A stretch of 64,000 nt of DNA from Clostridium tyrobutyricum DSM 2637 = ATCC 25755 = JCM 11008 (GCF_000359585.1 NZ_APMH01000005.1:1-64000); one strand, 5' to 3'; positions 27,206 through 37,805 are shown, numbered from the stretch's first letter. The notes: a model not told the origin generated them from the letters alone. Program-made: numbers and translations.

Positions 27206-28345
27206 ATGAATAGTTTAAAAGATAATCTTTCATTGTATATACACATTCCTTTTTGTGTCAGAAAATGTCTGTATTGTGATTTTAATTCTTACAGTGGTAT
27301 GGAAAATTTAATGATCAAGTATGGTAAATCCCTTCAAAAGGATATAAATAGTGCTGTATATGATAAAATAGGAACTATATTTATAGGAGGTGGGACTCCT
27401 ACTTATTTACCTTTGGATGTATGGAAAAATGTATATCATTCAATTTTAAAATTGAATTTAATACATGACATGGAGTTTACAGTTGAAGGAAATCCAGGAA
27501 CTTTTTCAGAAGAAAAATTGAGTTTCTTAAAGTATATGGGAGTTAATAGATTGAGTATCGGACTGCAATCATGGCAGAATAAGATTCTTAAAAGCTTGGG
27601 TAGAATACATACTATAGATCAATTTTTAGAAAGTTACAAACTTGCTAGAAAATTAAAATTTTCAAATATAAATATAGATATTATGTTTGGGCTTCCCAAT
27701 CAATCAATATTGGATTGGCGGGAGACTTTAAAAAATGTTGTTCAATTAAACCCGGAGCATATATCATGTTATAGTCTTATAATAGAAAAGAATACAGCTT
27801 TTTACAATATGCATAGAGAAGGAAATCTAGTTCTTCCACAAGAAGATCTGGAAAGGGAAATGTATGAATTCGCAGTGGATTTTCTTGAGCATAATGGATA
27901 TGTACAATATGAAATTTCAAATTTTTCAAAACCTGGTTTTCAATGCAAACATAATTTGAACTATTGGAATCTGGGAGAATACATAGGAGTTGGTGCAGGT
28001 GCCCATTCCTATGTGAAAGGATACAGGTATAAAAAAATTGAGTATATAGCACAATATATAGGGGAGGCAGATAATAACAATTTTTCAAAACTGGATTTTC
28101 ATAAAAATTCTATAGAAGATGATATGGAAGAATTTGTATTTATGGGCCTTAGAAAAAATGAAGGAATATCCATATTAGATTTTAAATCAAGATTTCATCG
28201 TGATATATATTCTATATATAAAACTCAAATAGATAAACATATAGCATATGGTACTCTAATTGAGAATGGTGATAGATTATATTTAAGTAAAAGGGGAATA
28301 CAAGTATCTAACAGCGTGATGTGTGATTTCATTTTAACTGCATAA
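27206..28345 (+). CDS. hemW: Radical SAM heme chaperone HemW
   Basis: HemW-type radical SAM protein, thought to deliver heme to acceptors. The 379-residue protein has the YIHIPFCVRKCLYCDFNSY motif with CxxxCxxC, then GGGTPTYL and the C-terminal HemN-type domain (FVFMGLRKNEGISILDFKSRF). It lacks the extra N-terminal segment of coproporphyrinogen dehydrogenase HemN. It lies between lepA and hrcA, as in most Firmicutes. Confidence 0.93.
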   Translation: MNSLKDNLSLYIHIPFCVRKCLYCDFNSYSGMENLMIKYGKSLQKDINSAVYDKIGTIFIGGGTPTYLPLDVWKNVYHSILKLNLIHDMEFTVEGNPGTFSEEKLSFLKYMGVNRLSIGLQSWQNKILKSLGRIHTIDQFLESYKLARKLKFSNINIDIMFGLPNQSILDWRETLKNVVQLNPEHISCYSLIIEKNTAFYNMHREGNLVLPQEDLEREMYEFAVDFLEHNGYVQYEISNFSKPGFQCKHNLNYWNLGEYIGVGAGAHSYVKGYRYKKIEYIAQYIGEADNNNFSKLDFHKNSIEDDMEEFVFMGLRKNEGISILDFKSRFHRDIYSIYKTQIDKHIAYGTLIENGDRLYLSKRGIQVSNSVMCDFILTA

Positions 28346-28449
28346 ATAAGTTATATAGATATTAGAAGAAAAATTAAGTATTGACGATTATTATAGATGT
28401 AAACTCGAAAAATTATAGAATTTTATTAAGTAATTAATATTGCATAAAG

Positions 28450-28478
28450 TTGACAAAAAAAATCATGAGTGATATTTT
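28450..28478 (+). promoter_or_regulatory. Sigma-A promoter of the hrcA operon
   Basis: TTGACA (28450-28455), a 17-nt spacer and TATTTT (28473-28478) with a TGA triplet before the -10 box. The CIRCE operator starts 14 nt downstream. Confidence 0.75.
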
Positions 28479-28491
28479 TTAATCATAGCAA

Positions 28492-28518
28492 TTAGCACTC
28501 ACCACTAATGAGTGCTAA
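28492..28518 (+). promoter_or_regulatory. CIRCE operator bound by HrcA
   Basis: TTAGCACTC, a 9-nt spacer, GAGTGCTAA: a perfect CIRCE inverted repeat. It lies just downstream of the -10 box and 15 nt before the hrcA start, so HrcA represses its own operon until heat stress. Confidence 0.98.
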
Positions 28519-28533
28519 TAAAGAGGTGATTAT

Positions 28534-29574
28534 ATGGAAATGGATTCTAGAAAGATAAAAATACTACAGGCAATAATAGATTCTTATATAAATACAGCAG
28601 AGCCTGTAGGGTCCAGAACCATTGCCAAAAAGTATAATATGGGCATAAGTTCGGCTACAATAAGAAATGAAATGGCTGATCTTGAGGACATGGGATATTT
28701 GGAACAATTGCACAGTTCTTCAGGGAGGAAACCATCAAATAAGGGATACAGGCTTTATGTTGATAAATTGATGGAAATACCTATTCTTAGTGAAGAAGAA
28801 CTATATGTAATAAAAAAACAGATTTTAAACAGTGCCCTTTTTGAAGTAGATAAAATAATAAAACAGGCCACTTTGCTTTTAGCACAACTTACTAAACTTA
28901 CATGCATAGTTAGGACGCCATCTGTAAGCAAGAGTTATATAAAACATCTTCAGCTTGTGAATATAGAATCTAACAGTAATATACTTTTGGTACTTGTTAC
29001 AGATAGTGGAGTAATAAAAAACAATGTGATAAGAGTTGGAAAAAATGTTCCTGATACAGTATTGAATAAATTGAGTATTTTGCTTAGCAACAGATTAAGA
29101 GGTTTAAATAGTGAACAGATAAATCTAGAAGTAATAAACAATATAAAGATTGATTTAAGAGGATATGAAGATATATTTAATGCTATAATTCCGGCCTTAT
29201 ATGAAAATTTAAAGAGTGCAGACAACTCGGATATTTATTTACAAGGTACTGTTAATATATTCAACTATCCAGAATATAAAGATATTGCAAAGGCTAGAGA
29301 ATTTTTATCAATGCTTGACAATAAGGAAAAGGTAAGTGAACTTTTAAATGATCCTTCAAATATTTCAGTTAAAATAGGAAATGAAAACTATATTGAAGGA
29401 GCAGAAGATTGCAGCGTTATATCAGCAGTTTATAATTTAGGAGATAGGCCTATAGGAAAAATTGGGCTTATAGGACCCACAAGGATGCCATACTCCAAAG
29501 TTATATCTGTATTGTCAAATGTAGTGAAGGAATTAAATTATATTATAACTAATATTTATTTTGACGATGAATGA
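28534..29574 (+). CDS. hrcA: Heat-inducible transcription repressor HrcA
   Basis: Winged-helix repressor of class I heat-shock genes that binds CIRCE. The 346-residue protein has the N-terminal HTH with SRTIAKKYNMGISSATIRNEMADLEDMGYLEQ and a GAF-like dimer domain. AGAGGTGAT precedes the ATG. It is the first gene of hrcA-grpE-dnaK-dnaJ, and its operator lies directly upstream. Confidence 0.97.
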   Translation: MEMDSRKIKILQAIIDSYINTAEPVGSRTIAKKYNMGISSATIRNEMADLEDMGYLEQLHSSSGRKPSNKGYRLYVDKLMEIPILSEEELYVIKKQILNSALFEVDKIIKQATLLLAQLTKLTCIVRTPSVSKSYIKHLQLVNIESNSNILLVLVTDSGVIKNNVIRVGKNVPDTVLNKLSILLSNRLRGLNSEQINLEVINNIKIDLRGYEDIFNAIIPALYENLKSADNSDIYLQGTVNIFNYPEYKDIAKAREFLSMLDNKEKVSELLNDPSNISVKIGNENYIEGAEDCSVISAVYNLGDRPIGKIGLIGPTRMPYSKVISVLSNVVKELNYIITNIYFDDE

Positions 29575-29613
29575 TATTTATTATAAAATATTGGATTGGA
29601 GGAAATAACTAGT

Positions 29614-30264
29614 ATGCCTAATAAAAATAACAATACTGAGGAAAATGAAAATTTAAAAAAAGATTTAGATGAAACTGAAGCATCTTCAGAATGTAAAGTA
29701 TCAGACGAATATGAAGAATACAATGAAAATGAAAGTAATGAAAGGAAAGATAAGGATTCAGATAATGTTGAAGATATTTCAGATGCAAAATCAGTTAAAA
29801 ATATAAAAAAAGAGAACAGCAAATTAAAAGATGAAAATAAAAAATTTAAAAATGAATTGGATACATTAAAGGATAGGCTGGCTAGAACAGCTGCAGAATA
29901 TGATAATTTTAGAAAGAGGACAGCTAAAGAAAAGGAAAATATCTATACAGAGTCCTGTGAAGATATACTTAAGGATATACTTCCGGTGCTTGATAATTTA
30001 GAGAGGGCAATTGCAGTGGATGGAAATAAAGATGATCTTAAAAAAGGCATAGAGATGACAATGAAGCAATTTAATGATGCTCTAAAAAAATTAGATGTAG
30101 AAGAAATTCCTGCAGATGGAGAATTTAACCCTCATCTGCATAATGCAGTTATGCATATAGAAGATGATAATTATGATAAAAATTGCATAGCGGAAGTATT
30201 CCAGAAAGGATATAAAAGAGGAGATAAAGTATTAAGATACAGTATGGTTAAAGTGGCAAATTGA
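29614..30264 (+). CDS. grpE: Nucleotide exchange factor GrpE
   Basis: Nucleotide exchange factor for DnaK. The 216-residue protein has a long acidic, low-complexity N-terminus (Glu/Asp/Ser/Asn, residues ~1-65), then a coiled coil (KENSKLKDENKKFKNELDTL) and the GrpE head with ILPVLDNLERAI, GVxx-like KKLDVEEIPADGEFNPHLHNAV and VFQKGYKRGDKVLRYSMVKV. The ATG at 29614 follows GGAGG; the earlier TTG reading overlaps it. Confidence 0.97.
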   Translation: MPNKNNNTEENENLKKDLDETEASSECKVSDEYEEYNENESNERKDKDSDNVEDISDAKSVKNIKKENSKLKDENKKFKNELDTLKDRLARTAAEYDNFRKRTAKEKENIYTESCEDILKDILPVLDNLERAIAVDGNKDDLKKGIEMTMKQFNDALKKLDVEEIPADGEFNPHLHNAVMHIEDDNYDKNCIAEVFQKGYKRGDKVLRYSMVKVAN

Positions 30265-30325
30265 TTCTAATTATATAAATATTTAATGAATTTTGAAGAC
30301 AGATAAATTTAGGAGGTAATTAACA

Positions 30326-32179
30326 ATGTCAAAAGTAATAGGTATTGATTTAGGTACAACAAATTCCTGTGTAGCAGTTATGGAAGGTGGAGACCCTGTA
30401 GTTATATCCAATTCAGAAGGTGCAAGAACAACTCCATCTGTAGTTTCATTCCAGGCAAATGGGGATAGACTTGTAGGTCAGGTAGCAAAAAGACAATCAA
30501 TAACAAACCCTGATAAGACAATAATATCAATAAAGAGACAAATGGGAACAGATCATAAAGTAGATATAGATGGGAAAAAATATACTCCACAGGAAATATC
30601 AGCAATGATACTTCAGAAAATAAAGGCAGATGCTGAATCTTATTTAGGAGAAACTGTTACTCAAGCTGTTATAACAGTACCAGCATACTTTAATGACAGT
30701 CAGAGACAGGCAACTAAGGATGCAGGTAAGATAGCAGGACTTGAAGTGCTTAGAATAATAAATGAGCCAACAGCTGCATCGCTTGCTTATGGTGTAGATA
30801 AGATGGATACAAATCAGAAGATATTTGTATATGATTTAGGTGGTGGTACATTTGATGTATCAATATTGGAACTTGGAGATGGAGTATTTGAAGTTAAGGC
30901 TACAAATGGAGATACTCACTTAGGTGGAGATGATTTCGATGAGAAGATAATTGATTATATAGCAGATACTTTCAAAGCTGAAAATGGAATAGACTTGAGA
31001 AATGACAAGATGTGTCTTCAAAGATTGAAAGAAGCTGCTGAAAAGGCAAAAATTGAACTTTCTTCATCTACACAAACAAATATAAACCTGCCATTTATAA
31101 CAGCAGATGCTACTGGTCCTAAACATATAAACATGGATTTAACTAGAGCAAAGTTTAATGAATTAACTCAAGACTTAGTTCAAAGAACTATAGAACCTAT
31201 GAAGAAGGCATTAGATGATGCAGGTCTTACAATAAGTGATATAAACAAGATTATATTAGTTGGTGGTTCAACAAGAATACCTGCAGTTCAAGAAGCAGTT
31301 AAAAACTTTACTGGTAAAGATCCTTCAAAGGGGGTTAATCCAGATGAGTGTGTAGCAGTAGGTGCCGCTATTCAGGCAGGAGTTTTAACAGGGGATGTAA
31401 AGGACGTTTTACTTCTTGATGTTACACCACTTACTCTTGGAATCGAAACTTTAGGTGGAGTTGCAACTCCATTAATACCTAGAAATACTACAGTACCAAC
31501 TAAAAAGAGCCAGGTATTCTCAACAGCAGCAGATGGTCAGACTTCCGTTGAAATACATGTAGTTCAAGGTGAAAGACAGATGGCTGCGGACAATAAGACA
31601 CTCGGAACATTTACACTTTCAGGTATACCTGCAGCTCCAAGAGGAGTTCCTCAAATAGAAGTTACATTTGATATAGATGCCAATGGTATAGTTAATGTAT
31701 CTGCTAAAGATAAGGGAACTGGAAAAGAAGCAAATATTACAATTACAGCTTCAACTAATTTAAATGATGAAGAAATAGATAAGGCTGTAAAAGATGCAGA
31801 AAAATTTGCAGAACAGGATAAAAAGAGAAAAGAATCTATAGAAGTTAAAAATAATGCAGATCAGCTTGTATATCAAACAGAAAAGACATTAAAAGATCTT
31901 GGAGATAAAGTATCTGGAGATGATAAGAAATCTATAGAAGATAAATTAGAAGCTCTTAAAAAGATTAAAGATGGAGAAGATTTGGAAGCTATAAAGAAAG
32001 CTACTGAAGATTTAACTCAGACATTCTATGGAATTACATCTAAGATATACGGACAACAAGGTCAGGCAGGTCAGGCTGGACCAAATCCTGGAGCTGGTAC
32101 CCAAGGTGGAGCTGAAAATGCAGAAAAAAAAGATGACAATGTAGTTGATGCTGATTACAAAGTAGATGACGATAAATAG
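30326..32179 (+). CDS. dnaK: Molecular chaperone DnaK (Hsp70)
   Basis: ATP-driven chaperone. The 617-residue protein starts [22 protein letters not shown] and has the Hsp70 signatures [16 protein letters not shown] and [13 protein letters not shown]. The substrate-binding domain follows, then a flexible tail rich in Gly and Asn and the terminal acidic [12 protein letters not shown]. Unlike E. coli DnaK it lacks the ~24-residue N-terminal insert, as in other Firmicutes. AGGAGG precedes the ATG. Confidence 0.98.
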   Translation: MSKVIGIDLGTTNSCVAVMEGGDPVVISNSEGARTTPSVVSFQANGDRLVGQVAKRQSITNPDKTIISIKRQMGTDHKVDIDGKKYTPQEISAMILQKIKADAESYLGETVTQAVITVPAYFNDSQRQATKDAGKIAGLEVLRIINEPTAASLAYGVDKMDTNQKIFVYDLGGGTFDVSILELGDGVFEVKATNGDTHLGGDDFDEKIIDYIADTFKAENGIDLRNDKMCLQRLKEAAEKAKIELSSSTQTNINLPFITADATGPKHINMDLTRAKFNELTQDLVQRTIEPMKKALDDAGLTISDINKIILVGGSTRIPAVQEAVKNFTGKDPSKGVNPDECVAVGAAIQAGVLTGDVKDVLLLDVTPLTLGIETLGGVATPLIPRNTTVPTKKSQVFSTAADGQTSVEIHVVQGERQMAADNKTLGTFTLSGIPAAPRGVPQIEVTFDIDANGIVNVSAKDKGTGKEANITITASTNLNDEEIDKAVKDAEKFAEQDKKRKESIEVKNNADQLVYQTEKTLKDLGDKVSGDDKKSIEDKLEALKKIKDGEDLEAIKKATEDLTQTFYGITSKIYGQQGQAGQAGPNPGAGTQGGAENAEKKDDNVVDADYKVDDDK

Positions 32180-32188
32180 GATTTTCTC

Positions 32189-32217
32189 TTCACGATTATA
32201 TAATAAATGTGTATAAT
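32189..32217 (+). promoter_or_regulatory. Possible internal promoter before dnaJ
   Basis: TTCACG, a 17-nt spacer and TATAAT in the dnaK-dnaJ gap. The -35 match is partial (four of six). Confidence 0.4.
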
Positions 32218-32225
32218 AGTAATAG

Positions 32226-32261
32226 TTAAGGGATGAGTATTACTCTTCCCTTAATATTTTT
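32226..32261 (+). terminator. Intercistronic hairpin with T-run between dnaK and dnaJ
   Basis: TTAAGGGA pairs with TCCCTTAA, and inside it GAGT pairs with ACTC; it is followed by TATTTTT. It would lower dnaJ transcription relative to dnaK, or act on transcripts from the internal promoter. Confidence 0.65.
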
Positions 32262-32294
32262 AGTATAGTTTTCATTAGGTGGTGAAATATAAAA

Positions 32295-33455
32295 ATGGCA
32301 AATAAAGATTACTATGAAGTATTGGGACTTGAAAAAGGTGCAAGTGATGACGAAATAAAAAAAGCTTTTAGAAAACTAGCTTTAAAATACCACCCGGATA
32401 GAAATAAGGGCAATAAAGATGCAGAGGAAAAATTTAAGGAAATAAATGAAGCCTATCAGGTTTTATCGGATCCGCAGAAAAAAGCTCAGTATGATCAATT
32501 TGGAACAGCTGATTTTAGTGGTGCTGGTGGAGCACAGGGAGCTGGTTTCGGAGGATTTGATTTTTCAGATCTTGGTGGTTTTGGAGATATATTTGATTCA
32601 TTCTTTGGAGGTGGATTTTCTCAAGGTGGAAGCAATAGAAGGAGAAATGCTCCTCAGAAGGGTAGGGATCTTGAATATACTTTAAGTCTGACATTTGAAG
32701 AAGCGGTATTTGGTATTAAAAAAGATATAAGCTTAAGCAGAAATGAGAATTGTGAGCACTGTCATGGTACAGGAGCAAAAGAAGGAACTAAGCCTCATAC
32801 TTGTGATAAGTGCGGAGGAACTGGTCAAATAAGAGTTCAGAGGAGTACACCTCTTGGAAATTTTGTAACTATGACTACTTGTGATAAATGCGGAGGAAAA
32901 GGAACTATAATAAAAGATCCATGTCCACATTGTAAGGGAAAAGGAACAGTAAGAAAACATAGAAAGATACAGGTTAATATTCCAGCTGGAGTCGATACAG
33001 GCAATATTATTCCTATGAGGGGACAGGGAGAAGCTGGAGTACATGGAGGGCCAGCAGGAGATCTTTATATAAATATAAGAGTTGCATCCAGTTCTAAATT
33101 TAAAAGAGAAGGATTTGACATATATATAGATGCCCATATAAGTTTTGGAAAAGCAGTCTTTGGAACTACAATGAAAGTACCAACAATAGATGGTGAAGTA
33201 AAATATGACGTTCCTGAAGGAACTCAGTCCGGAACTGTATTCAGGCTTAGAGGTAAAGGTGTAAGCAGGGTAAATGGAAGAGGCAGAGGCGATCAATATG
33301 TAAATGTCATAGTAGATGTTCCTAAGAATTTAGATCAAAAGCAGAAAGAGACTCTAATTGAATTTATGGAAGCTAGTGGAGAAAATGTAACTCCAGAAAA
33401 AGACAAGAATTCTTTTATGAACAAAATAAAGCGTGAATTTAATAAAAGAAAATAA
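32295..33455 (+). CDS. dnaJ: Co-chaperone DnaJ (Hsp40)
   Basis: Stimulates DnaK ATPase and delivers substrates. The 386-residue protein has the J domain with the HPD motif (ALKYHPDRN, about residue 33), a Gly/Phe-rich linker ([17 protein letters not shown]), four CxxCxGxG zinc repeats ([36 protein letters not shown]) and the C-terminal substrate domains. GGTGGTG precedes the ATG. Confidence 0.98.
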   Translation: MANKDYYEVLGLEKGASDDEIKKAFRKLALKYHPDRNKGNKDAEEKFKEINEAYQVLSDPQKKAQYDQFGTADFSGAGGAQGAGFGGFDFSDLGGFGDIFDSFFGGGFSQGGSNRRRNAPQKGRDLEYTLSLTFEEAVFGIKKDISLSRNENCEHCHGTGAKEGTKPHTCDKCGGTGQIRVQRSTPLGNFVTMTTCDKCGGKGTIIKDPCPHCKGKGTVRKHRKIQVNIPAGVDTGNIIPMRGQGEAGVHGGPAGDLYINIRVASSSKFKREGFDIYIDAHISFGKAVFGTTMKVPTIDGEVKYDVPEGTQSGTVFRLRGKGVSRVNGRGRGDQYVNVIVDVPKNLDQKQKETLIEFMEASGENVTPEKDKNSFMNKIKREFNKRK

Positions 33456-33478
33456 TTTCACTTAGAAAGTGGTGTATT

Positions 33479-34423
33479 ATGGACAAAAATTGGATAGAAC
33501 TTTCCATTGCTACAACTAGCAGTGCGGTAGAGGCTATTTCAGGAATATTATACAATACTGGAGTGCAGGGGATTTCTGTCGAGGATCCGGAAGATATTGA
33601 ATTTAAAAAAAAGCATCCTGGAGATTGGGACTATTTTGACAATAGCCTTTTAAAACAGAAAGATTATGCAATTATAAGAGCATATTATAAGGAAAATGAA
33701 AATTTTCAGGAAAGTTTGAATTATATAAAGGAATCTATAAATAATTTACAAGAATTTGGTATAGACAAGGGCAAGGGAACAGTTACGGTAAAAAGAGTGA
33801 AAGAACAGGATTGGGAAAATAATTGGAAGCAGTATTATAAGCCTACTAAAGTTGGAAGCAAAATAGTAGTAGTTCCAATATGGGAAAATTATAAAATAGC
33901 AGATGATGAAATACCAGTATATTTGGATCCTGGAATGGCTTTTGGCACCGGCACCCATGAAACTACTAGAATGTGCATTAAAATGTTGGAAAACTATGTA
34001 GGTAGCAATTCTGTAGTATTTGATATAGGAACTGGTTCAGGCATACTTTCAATAGCATCTGCAAAGCTAAATGCAAAGCAGGTAATAGGAGTTGATTTGG
34101 ATCCTGTAGCTGTAAAATCAGCCAGGGAAAATGTAACTTACAATAATATTTCAAATATAAAAATACTCCATGGAAATCTTATGGATGTTGTTTCTGGAAA
34201 AGCTGATATAATAGTTGCCAATATAATAGCCGATATAATAATACCACTATGTGATACTGTTAAGAAATTTTTGAGATCCGGAGGAGTTTTTATATCTTCC
34301 GGTATATTAAAAGAAAGGGAACAGGAAGTAATAGATAAATTGGAAAAATCTGATTTTACTGTTGAAAAGATAGATGAAGATGGAGAATGGTCCTGTATAA
34401 CTGCAAAATATAACAAAGTATAA
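33479..34423 (+). CDS. prmA: Ribosomal protein L11 methyltransferase
   Basis: SAM-dependent methyltransferase for L11. The 314-residue protein has a substrate-recognition N-terminal domain. The motifs are [34 protein letters not shown] (SAM-binding motif I) and [14 protein letters not shown] (NxxA-type). Its place after dnaJ and before rsmE is the conserved Firmicutes order. AAAGTGG lies upstream of the ATG. Confidence 0.95.
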   Translation: MDKNWIELSIATTSSAVEAISGILYNTGVQGISVEDPEDIEFKKKHPGDWDYFDNSLLKQKDYAIIRAYYKENENFQESLNYIKESINNLQEFGIDKGKGTVTVKRVKEQDWENNWKQYYKPTKVGSKIVVVPIWENYKIADDEIPVYLDPGMAFGTGTHETTRMCIKMLENYVGSNSVVFDIGTGSGILSIASAKLNAKQVIGVDLDPVAVKSARENVTYNNISNIKILHGNLMDVVSGKADIIVANIIADIIIPLCDTVKKFLRSGGVFISSGILKEREQEVIDKLEKSDFTVEKIDEDGEWSCITAKYNKV

Positions 34424-34446
34424 TTTAATTAAAAAGGTTGTTGTGC

Positions 34447-35199
34447 ATGCACAAATTTTTTGTATCAAAAGAAAATATAATGGAAAATACAGCTTATATT
34501 TTGGGAGAAGATGTAAGGCATATATATAAAGTACTTAGACTTAAACCTGGTGATAAAGTGAGTATAAATGATTGCTGTGGTGAAGAGTTTTTAGGATCAA
34601 TAAAAACTATTGACCGAGAACAGGTTCAGGTGGAAATATTAGAAAAATTGAATCTGGACAATGAAAGTAATATAGATGTATATTTGTTTCAGGGATTTCC
34701 AAAATCAAGTAAGATGGATTTAATAGTTCAAAAAGCTACAGAACTTGGTGTAAAGGGGATAACTCCAATTTTTACTGATAGGGTTGTAGTAAAAAACAAG
34801 CAGGGGGAATTAAAAAAGGTAGACAGATGGAATAGAATAGTTAAAGAATCTTGCAAACAGTGTAAGAGAAGTATAATACCTAAAGTAAATAATCCCATGG
34901 AATTTAAAAATATTCAGCAATTACTGAAAAATATAGATCTAATTATAGTACCATATGAAAATGAACAAAACACTGGAATAAAAAATTTAGCACAAAATAT
35001 AGATAAAAATAAAATTGAGAGTATTGGGATAATAGTTGGCCCTGAAGGCGGATTTGCTGAGGAAGAGATAAACACATTAAAAGATATTGGAGCTAATATA
35101 GTTACTCTTGGGCCTAGAATATTACGAACAGAAACTGCGGGATTTGTATGCACATCACTACTTATGTATGAGTTCGGTGATTTAGGAGGTTCAAATTAG
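34447..35199 (+). CDS. rsmE: 16S rRNA (uracil(1498)-N(3))-methyltransferase RsmE
   Basis: SPOUT-class methyltransferase of 16S rRNA. The 250-residue protein starts MHKFFVSKENIMENTAYILGED and has the C-terminal knot motif IGIIVGPEGGFAEEEI with LGPRILRTETA. The ATG at 34447 lies 9 nt after AAGG; a TTG at 34438 is less likely. Its stop codon shares one base with the mtaB GTG start, which suggests translational coupling. Confidence 0.95.
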   Translation: MHKFFVSKENIMENTAYILGEDVRHIYKVLRLKPGDKVSINDCCGEEFLGSIKTIDREQVQVEILEKLNLDNESNIDVYLFQGFPKSSKMDLIVQKATELGVKGITPIFTDRVVVKNKQGELKKVDRWNRIVKESCKQCKRSIIPKVNNPMEFKNIQQLLKNIDLIIVPYENEQNTGIKNLAQNIDKNKIESIGIIVGPEGGFAEEEINTLKDIGANIVTLGPRILRTETAGFVCTSLLMYEFGDLGGSN

Positions 35200-36554
35200 T
35201 GATAGATTTAACTTTAAATGAAATTGAATTTTTAAATCAGTATAACCGTAAAAAAACTGTAAGTGCGTTAACTTTGGGATGTAGAGTTAATCAATATGAA
35301 ACAGAAGCCATGATAGAAAAATTTATGAAAGAAGGCTATGAGTCCGTAAATTTTAATGAATGTGCGGATGTTTATATTATAAATACATGCACTGTAACAA
35401 ATATGGGTGACAAGAAATCCAGACAAATGATTCATAGGGCCAGAAAAAAAAATAAAGATGCAGTTATTGCGGTAGTTGGATGTTATTCACAGGTATCCCC
35501 CGAAGAAGTTTCAAATATAGAAAGTGTTGACGTAGTTCTGGGAAGCAGAAACAAGGGCGATATTGTATATTGGATAAATCGCTACATAAATGAGAACGAG
35601 AAAATTGTAGAAGTAAATAAAATTTTAAAGAACAATATATTTGAAGATTTGAATATTGATAAATATCAGCATAGAACTAGAGCTTTTTTAAAAATACAGG
35701 ACGGATGTAACAGATTTTGTTCTTACTGTTTGATTCCATTTGCAAGAGGGGCAGTATGCAGCAAGGAACCATATAAGGTTATAGAAGAAGTAAAAAAATT
35801 AGCACATAACAATTTCAAAGAAATAATACTTTCAGGAATACATATAGCTTCTTATGGAACTGATTTAAAAGATGGTTGGAATCTTCTACGACTTTTACAG
35901 GAAATAGACCAAATAGAAGGTATCCAGAGAGTTAGAATTGGCTCTATTGATCCTCAATTTTTCACAGAAGAAGTTGTAGAAAATATAAAATATATAAAAA
36001 AGTTATGTCCTCATTTTCATCTTTCACTGCAAAGTGGATGTGATGAAACGCTTAAAAGAATGAATAGAAGATATACTGCAAGTGAATATGAAAATATTTT
36101 GAATCAATTGAGAAGTAATATAAAAACTGTGTCCATAACTACGGATATTATAGTTGGATTTCCAGGTGAAACAGATGAAGAATTCAATAAAACTTACGAA
36201 TTTTTAAATAGAATAAAACTTTCAAAAATGCATGTATTCAAGTACAGTCCTAGATCTGGAACAAGAGCTGCATCTATGAAAGATCAGATAGATGGCAATG
36301 TAAAAGAGTACAGAAGTTCTAAAATTATAAATTTGGATAAAATATTTGAGGAACAGTTTAGAAATAAGTTTTTAGGCAATGATATGAATGTATTGTATGA
36401 AAAAAAATTAAATAATAGTGAGGATTTATATGAAGGCTATACTCCTAATTATATAAAAATCGTAACCAAATGCCATAAAAATATAGAGGGAAGCATAATT
36501 AAAACTAGAATTATAGACAGTGAAAATGGATATTTGATAGGTAAAATATTATAG
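35199..36554 (+). CDS. mtaB: tRNA t6A37 methylthiotransferase MtaB
   Basis: Radical SAM methylthiotransferase that makes ms2t6A at tRNA position 37. The 451-residue protein has the UPF0004 domain (TLGCRVNQYETEAM, INTCTVTNMGD, VVGCYSQ, giving three cluster cysteines). The radical SAM motif is DGCNRFCSYCLIPFARG (CxxxCxxC), and a C-terminal TRAM domain follows. GTG start with AGGAGG at 35184-35189. The N-terminus is about 20 residues longer than typical MtaB. Confidence 0.94.
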   Translation: MIDLTLNEIEFLNQYNRKKTVSALTLGCRVNQYETEAMIEKFMKEGYESVNFNECADVYIINTCTVTNMGDKKSRQMIHRARKKNKDAVIAVVGCYSQVSPEEVSNIESVDVVLGSRNKGDIVYWINRYINENEKIVEVNKILKNNIFEDLNIDKYQHRTRAFLKIQDGCNRFCSYCLIPFARGAVCSKEPYKVIEEVKKLAHNNFKEIILSGIHIASYGTDLKDGWNLLRLLQEIDQIEGIQRVRIGSIDPQFFTEEVVENIKYIKKLCPHFHLSLQSGCDETLKRMNRRYTASEYENILNQLRSNIKTVSITTDIIVGFPGETDEEFNKTYEFLNRIKLSKMHVFKYSPRSGTRAASMKDQIDGNVKEYRSSKIINLDKIFEEQFRNKFLGNDMNVLYEKKLNNSEDLYEGYTPNYIKIVTKCHKNIEGSIIKTRIIDSENGYLIGKIL

Positions 36555-36654
36555 TAGCATAAAAGTTTTTGATTTCTAGGAGGATATTTGATATAAGTGT
36601 TGAATACATTTAAGTAATATTTATTTGATATTCCAATAATAAGGAGGTGAGTAT

Positions 36655-36999
36655 ATGGAAGATTGTATTTTTTGTAAAATAATAAAGGAAGAGATACCTT
36701 CACAAAAAATATATGAGGATGAACTTGTATTGAGTTTTAAAGATATAAGTCCGGGAGCACCGGTTCATGTGCTTATAATTCCAAAAAAACACATAGAAAG
36801 TATTAATCTTCTTACAAAAGAAGATTCAAAAATTATTTCACATATATTTTTAATAGCTAAAGATATTGCAAAAAAATTGGGAATAGATGAGAAGGGTTAT
36901 AGGATTGTTTCAAATACTGGAGAAGATGGAGGTCAGACTGTGCCCCATGTACATTTTCATTTATTAGGAGGAAGGTCATTGAATTGGCCGCCAGGCTAA
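36655..36999 (+). CDS. HIT family protein (HINT-type nucleotide hydrolase)
   Basis: Histidine-triad purine nucleoside phosphoramidase-type enzyme. The 114-residue protein begins MEDCIFCKIIKEEIPSQKIYEDE and ends with the triad motif TVPHVHFHLLGGRSLNWPPG. CxxC at residues ~4-7 is the optional zinc site. AAGGAGGTGA precedes the ATG. Confidence 0.95.
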   Translation: MEDCIFCKIIKEEIPSQKIYEDELVLSFKDISPGAPVHVLIIPKKHIESINLLTKEDSKIISHIFLIAKDIAKKLGIDEKGYRIVSNTGEDGGQTVPHVHFHLLGGRSLNWPPG

Positions 37000-37012
37000 A
37001 AAATTCAAATTG

Positions 37013-37042
37013 TTGACAGTATAAAAACATTTGTTGTATAAT
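37013..37042 (+). promoter_or_regulatory. Sigma-A promoter of rpsU
   Basis: TTGACA (37013-37018), an 18-nt spacer and TATAAT (37037-37042), about 80 nt before the rpsU start. Confidence 0.8.
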
Positions 37043-37121
37043 AATCTATGTGCTATTTGACCTATGTTAACTGTATTTAATTTTTAAAATTAAATTGAGC
37101 TAGCGGAGGGAGGGATATAAT

Positions 37122-37298
37122 ATGTCAGAAATAAAAGTTGGAGAAAATGAAACTATTGAAAGTGCATTGAGAAGATTTAAAAGAAAATGCGCTAGAGCTG
37201 GTGTTCTTTCAGAAGTAAGAAAGAGAGAACATTATGAAAAACCAAGTGTAAAGAGAAAGAAAAAGTCAGAAGCTGCTAGAAAGAGAAAATTTAAATAG
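37122..37298 (+). CDS. rpsU: 30S ribosomal protein S21
   Basis: Small-subunit protein that helps base-pairing in initiation. The 58-residue, strongly basic product reads [20 protein letters not shown] at its start and ends in [15 protein letters not shown], the family pattern. GGAGGGAGGGA precedes the ATG. It has its own promoter and is followed by yqeY, the standard Firmicutes pair. Confidence 0.97.
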   Translation: MSEIKVGENETIESALRRFKRKCARAGVLSEVRKREHYEKPSVKRKKKSEAARKRKFK

Positions 37299-37327
37299 AG
37301 TTCTTTTGGAAGAGGGTTATTGTATAA

Positions 37328-37774
37328 ATGTCTCTTAAAGAAAGATTACAAGAAGATTGGAAGCAAGCTTTAAAGTCTAAGGACAAATTTAAAGCTAGCA
37401 CCATAAGTATGGCAAGAGCGGCTGTTTTGTTAGTTGAAAAAACTGATGGAAAGCAGCTTGACGATGAACAAATCATAGGTATTTTAGCAAAGGAAGTCAA
37501 GCAAAGGCGTGAAGCCGTACTGGAATTTAAAAAAGGAAATAGACAGGATTTAATTGATAATGCTGAAAATGAAATAAAGATCTTGTTGAGTTACCTTCCT
37601 CAGCAATTAAATGAAGAAGAGATTTCCGAAATTGTTCATCAAGCAGTTAACGAAGTAGGAGCAAATAGTATAAAAGACATGAAAAAAGTTATGGCGCTTG
37701 TTATGCCAAAAACAAAAAGCAGAGCAGATGGTAAGCTTGTAAGCCAAATTGTAAAACAATATTTGAATAAATAA
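37328..37774 (+). CDS. yqeY: GatB/YqeY domain protein
   Basis: A 148-residue YqeY-family protein related to the tail domain of the GatB amidotransferase subunit, which contacts tRNA. It has MSLKERLQEDWKQALKSKDK, a helical body and the C-terminal GANSIKDMKKVMALVMPK and ADGKLVSQIVKQYL motifs. It lies 29 nt after rpsU. The free-standing role is unknown. Confidence 0.93.
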   Translation: MSLKERLQEDWKQALKSKDKFKASTISMARAAVLLVEKTDGKQLDDEQIIGILAKEVKQRREAVLEFKKGNRQDLIDNAENEIKILLSYLPQQLNEEEISEIVHQAVNEVGANSIKDMKKVMALVMPKTKSRADGKLVSQIVKQYLNK

Positions 37775-37801
37775 AAGGTTGAGTTTACTCAACCTTTTTT
37801 G
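37774..37801 (+). terminator. Rho-independent terminator after yqeY
   Basis: AAGGTTGAGT and ACTCAACCTT form a 10-bp stem with a TT loop, followed by six Ts. Confidence 0.93.
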
Positions 37802-37805
37802 TTAG

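Noticed and set aside
32733-33296. A 187-codon frame antisense to dnaJ
   Set aside because: The composition follows the reverse of the zinc-repeat codons of dnaJ; no independent support.
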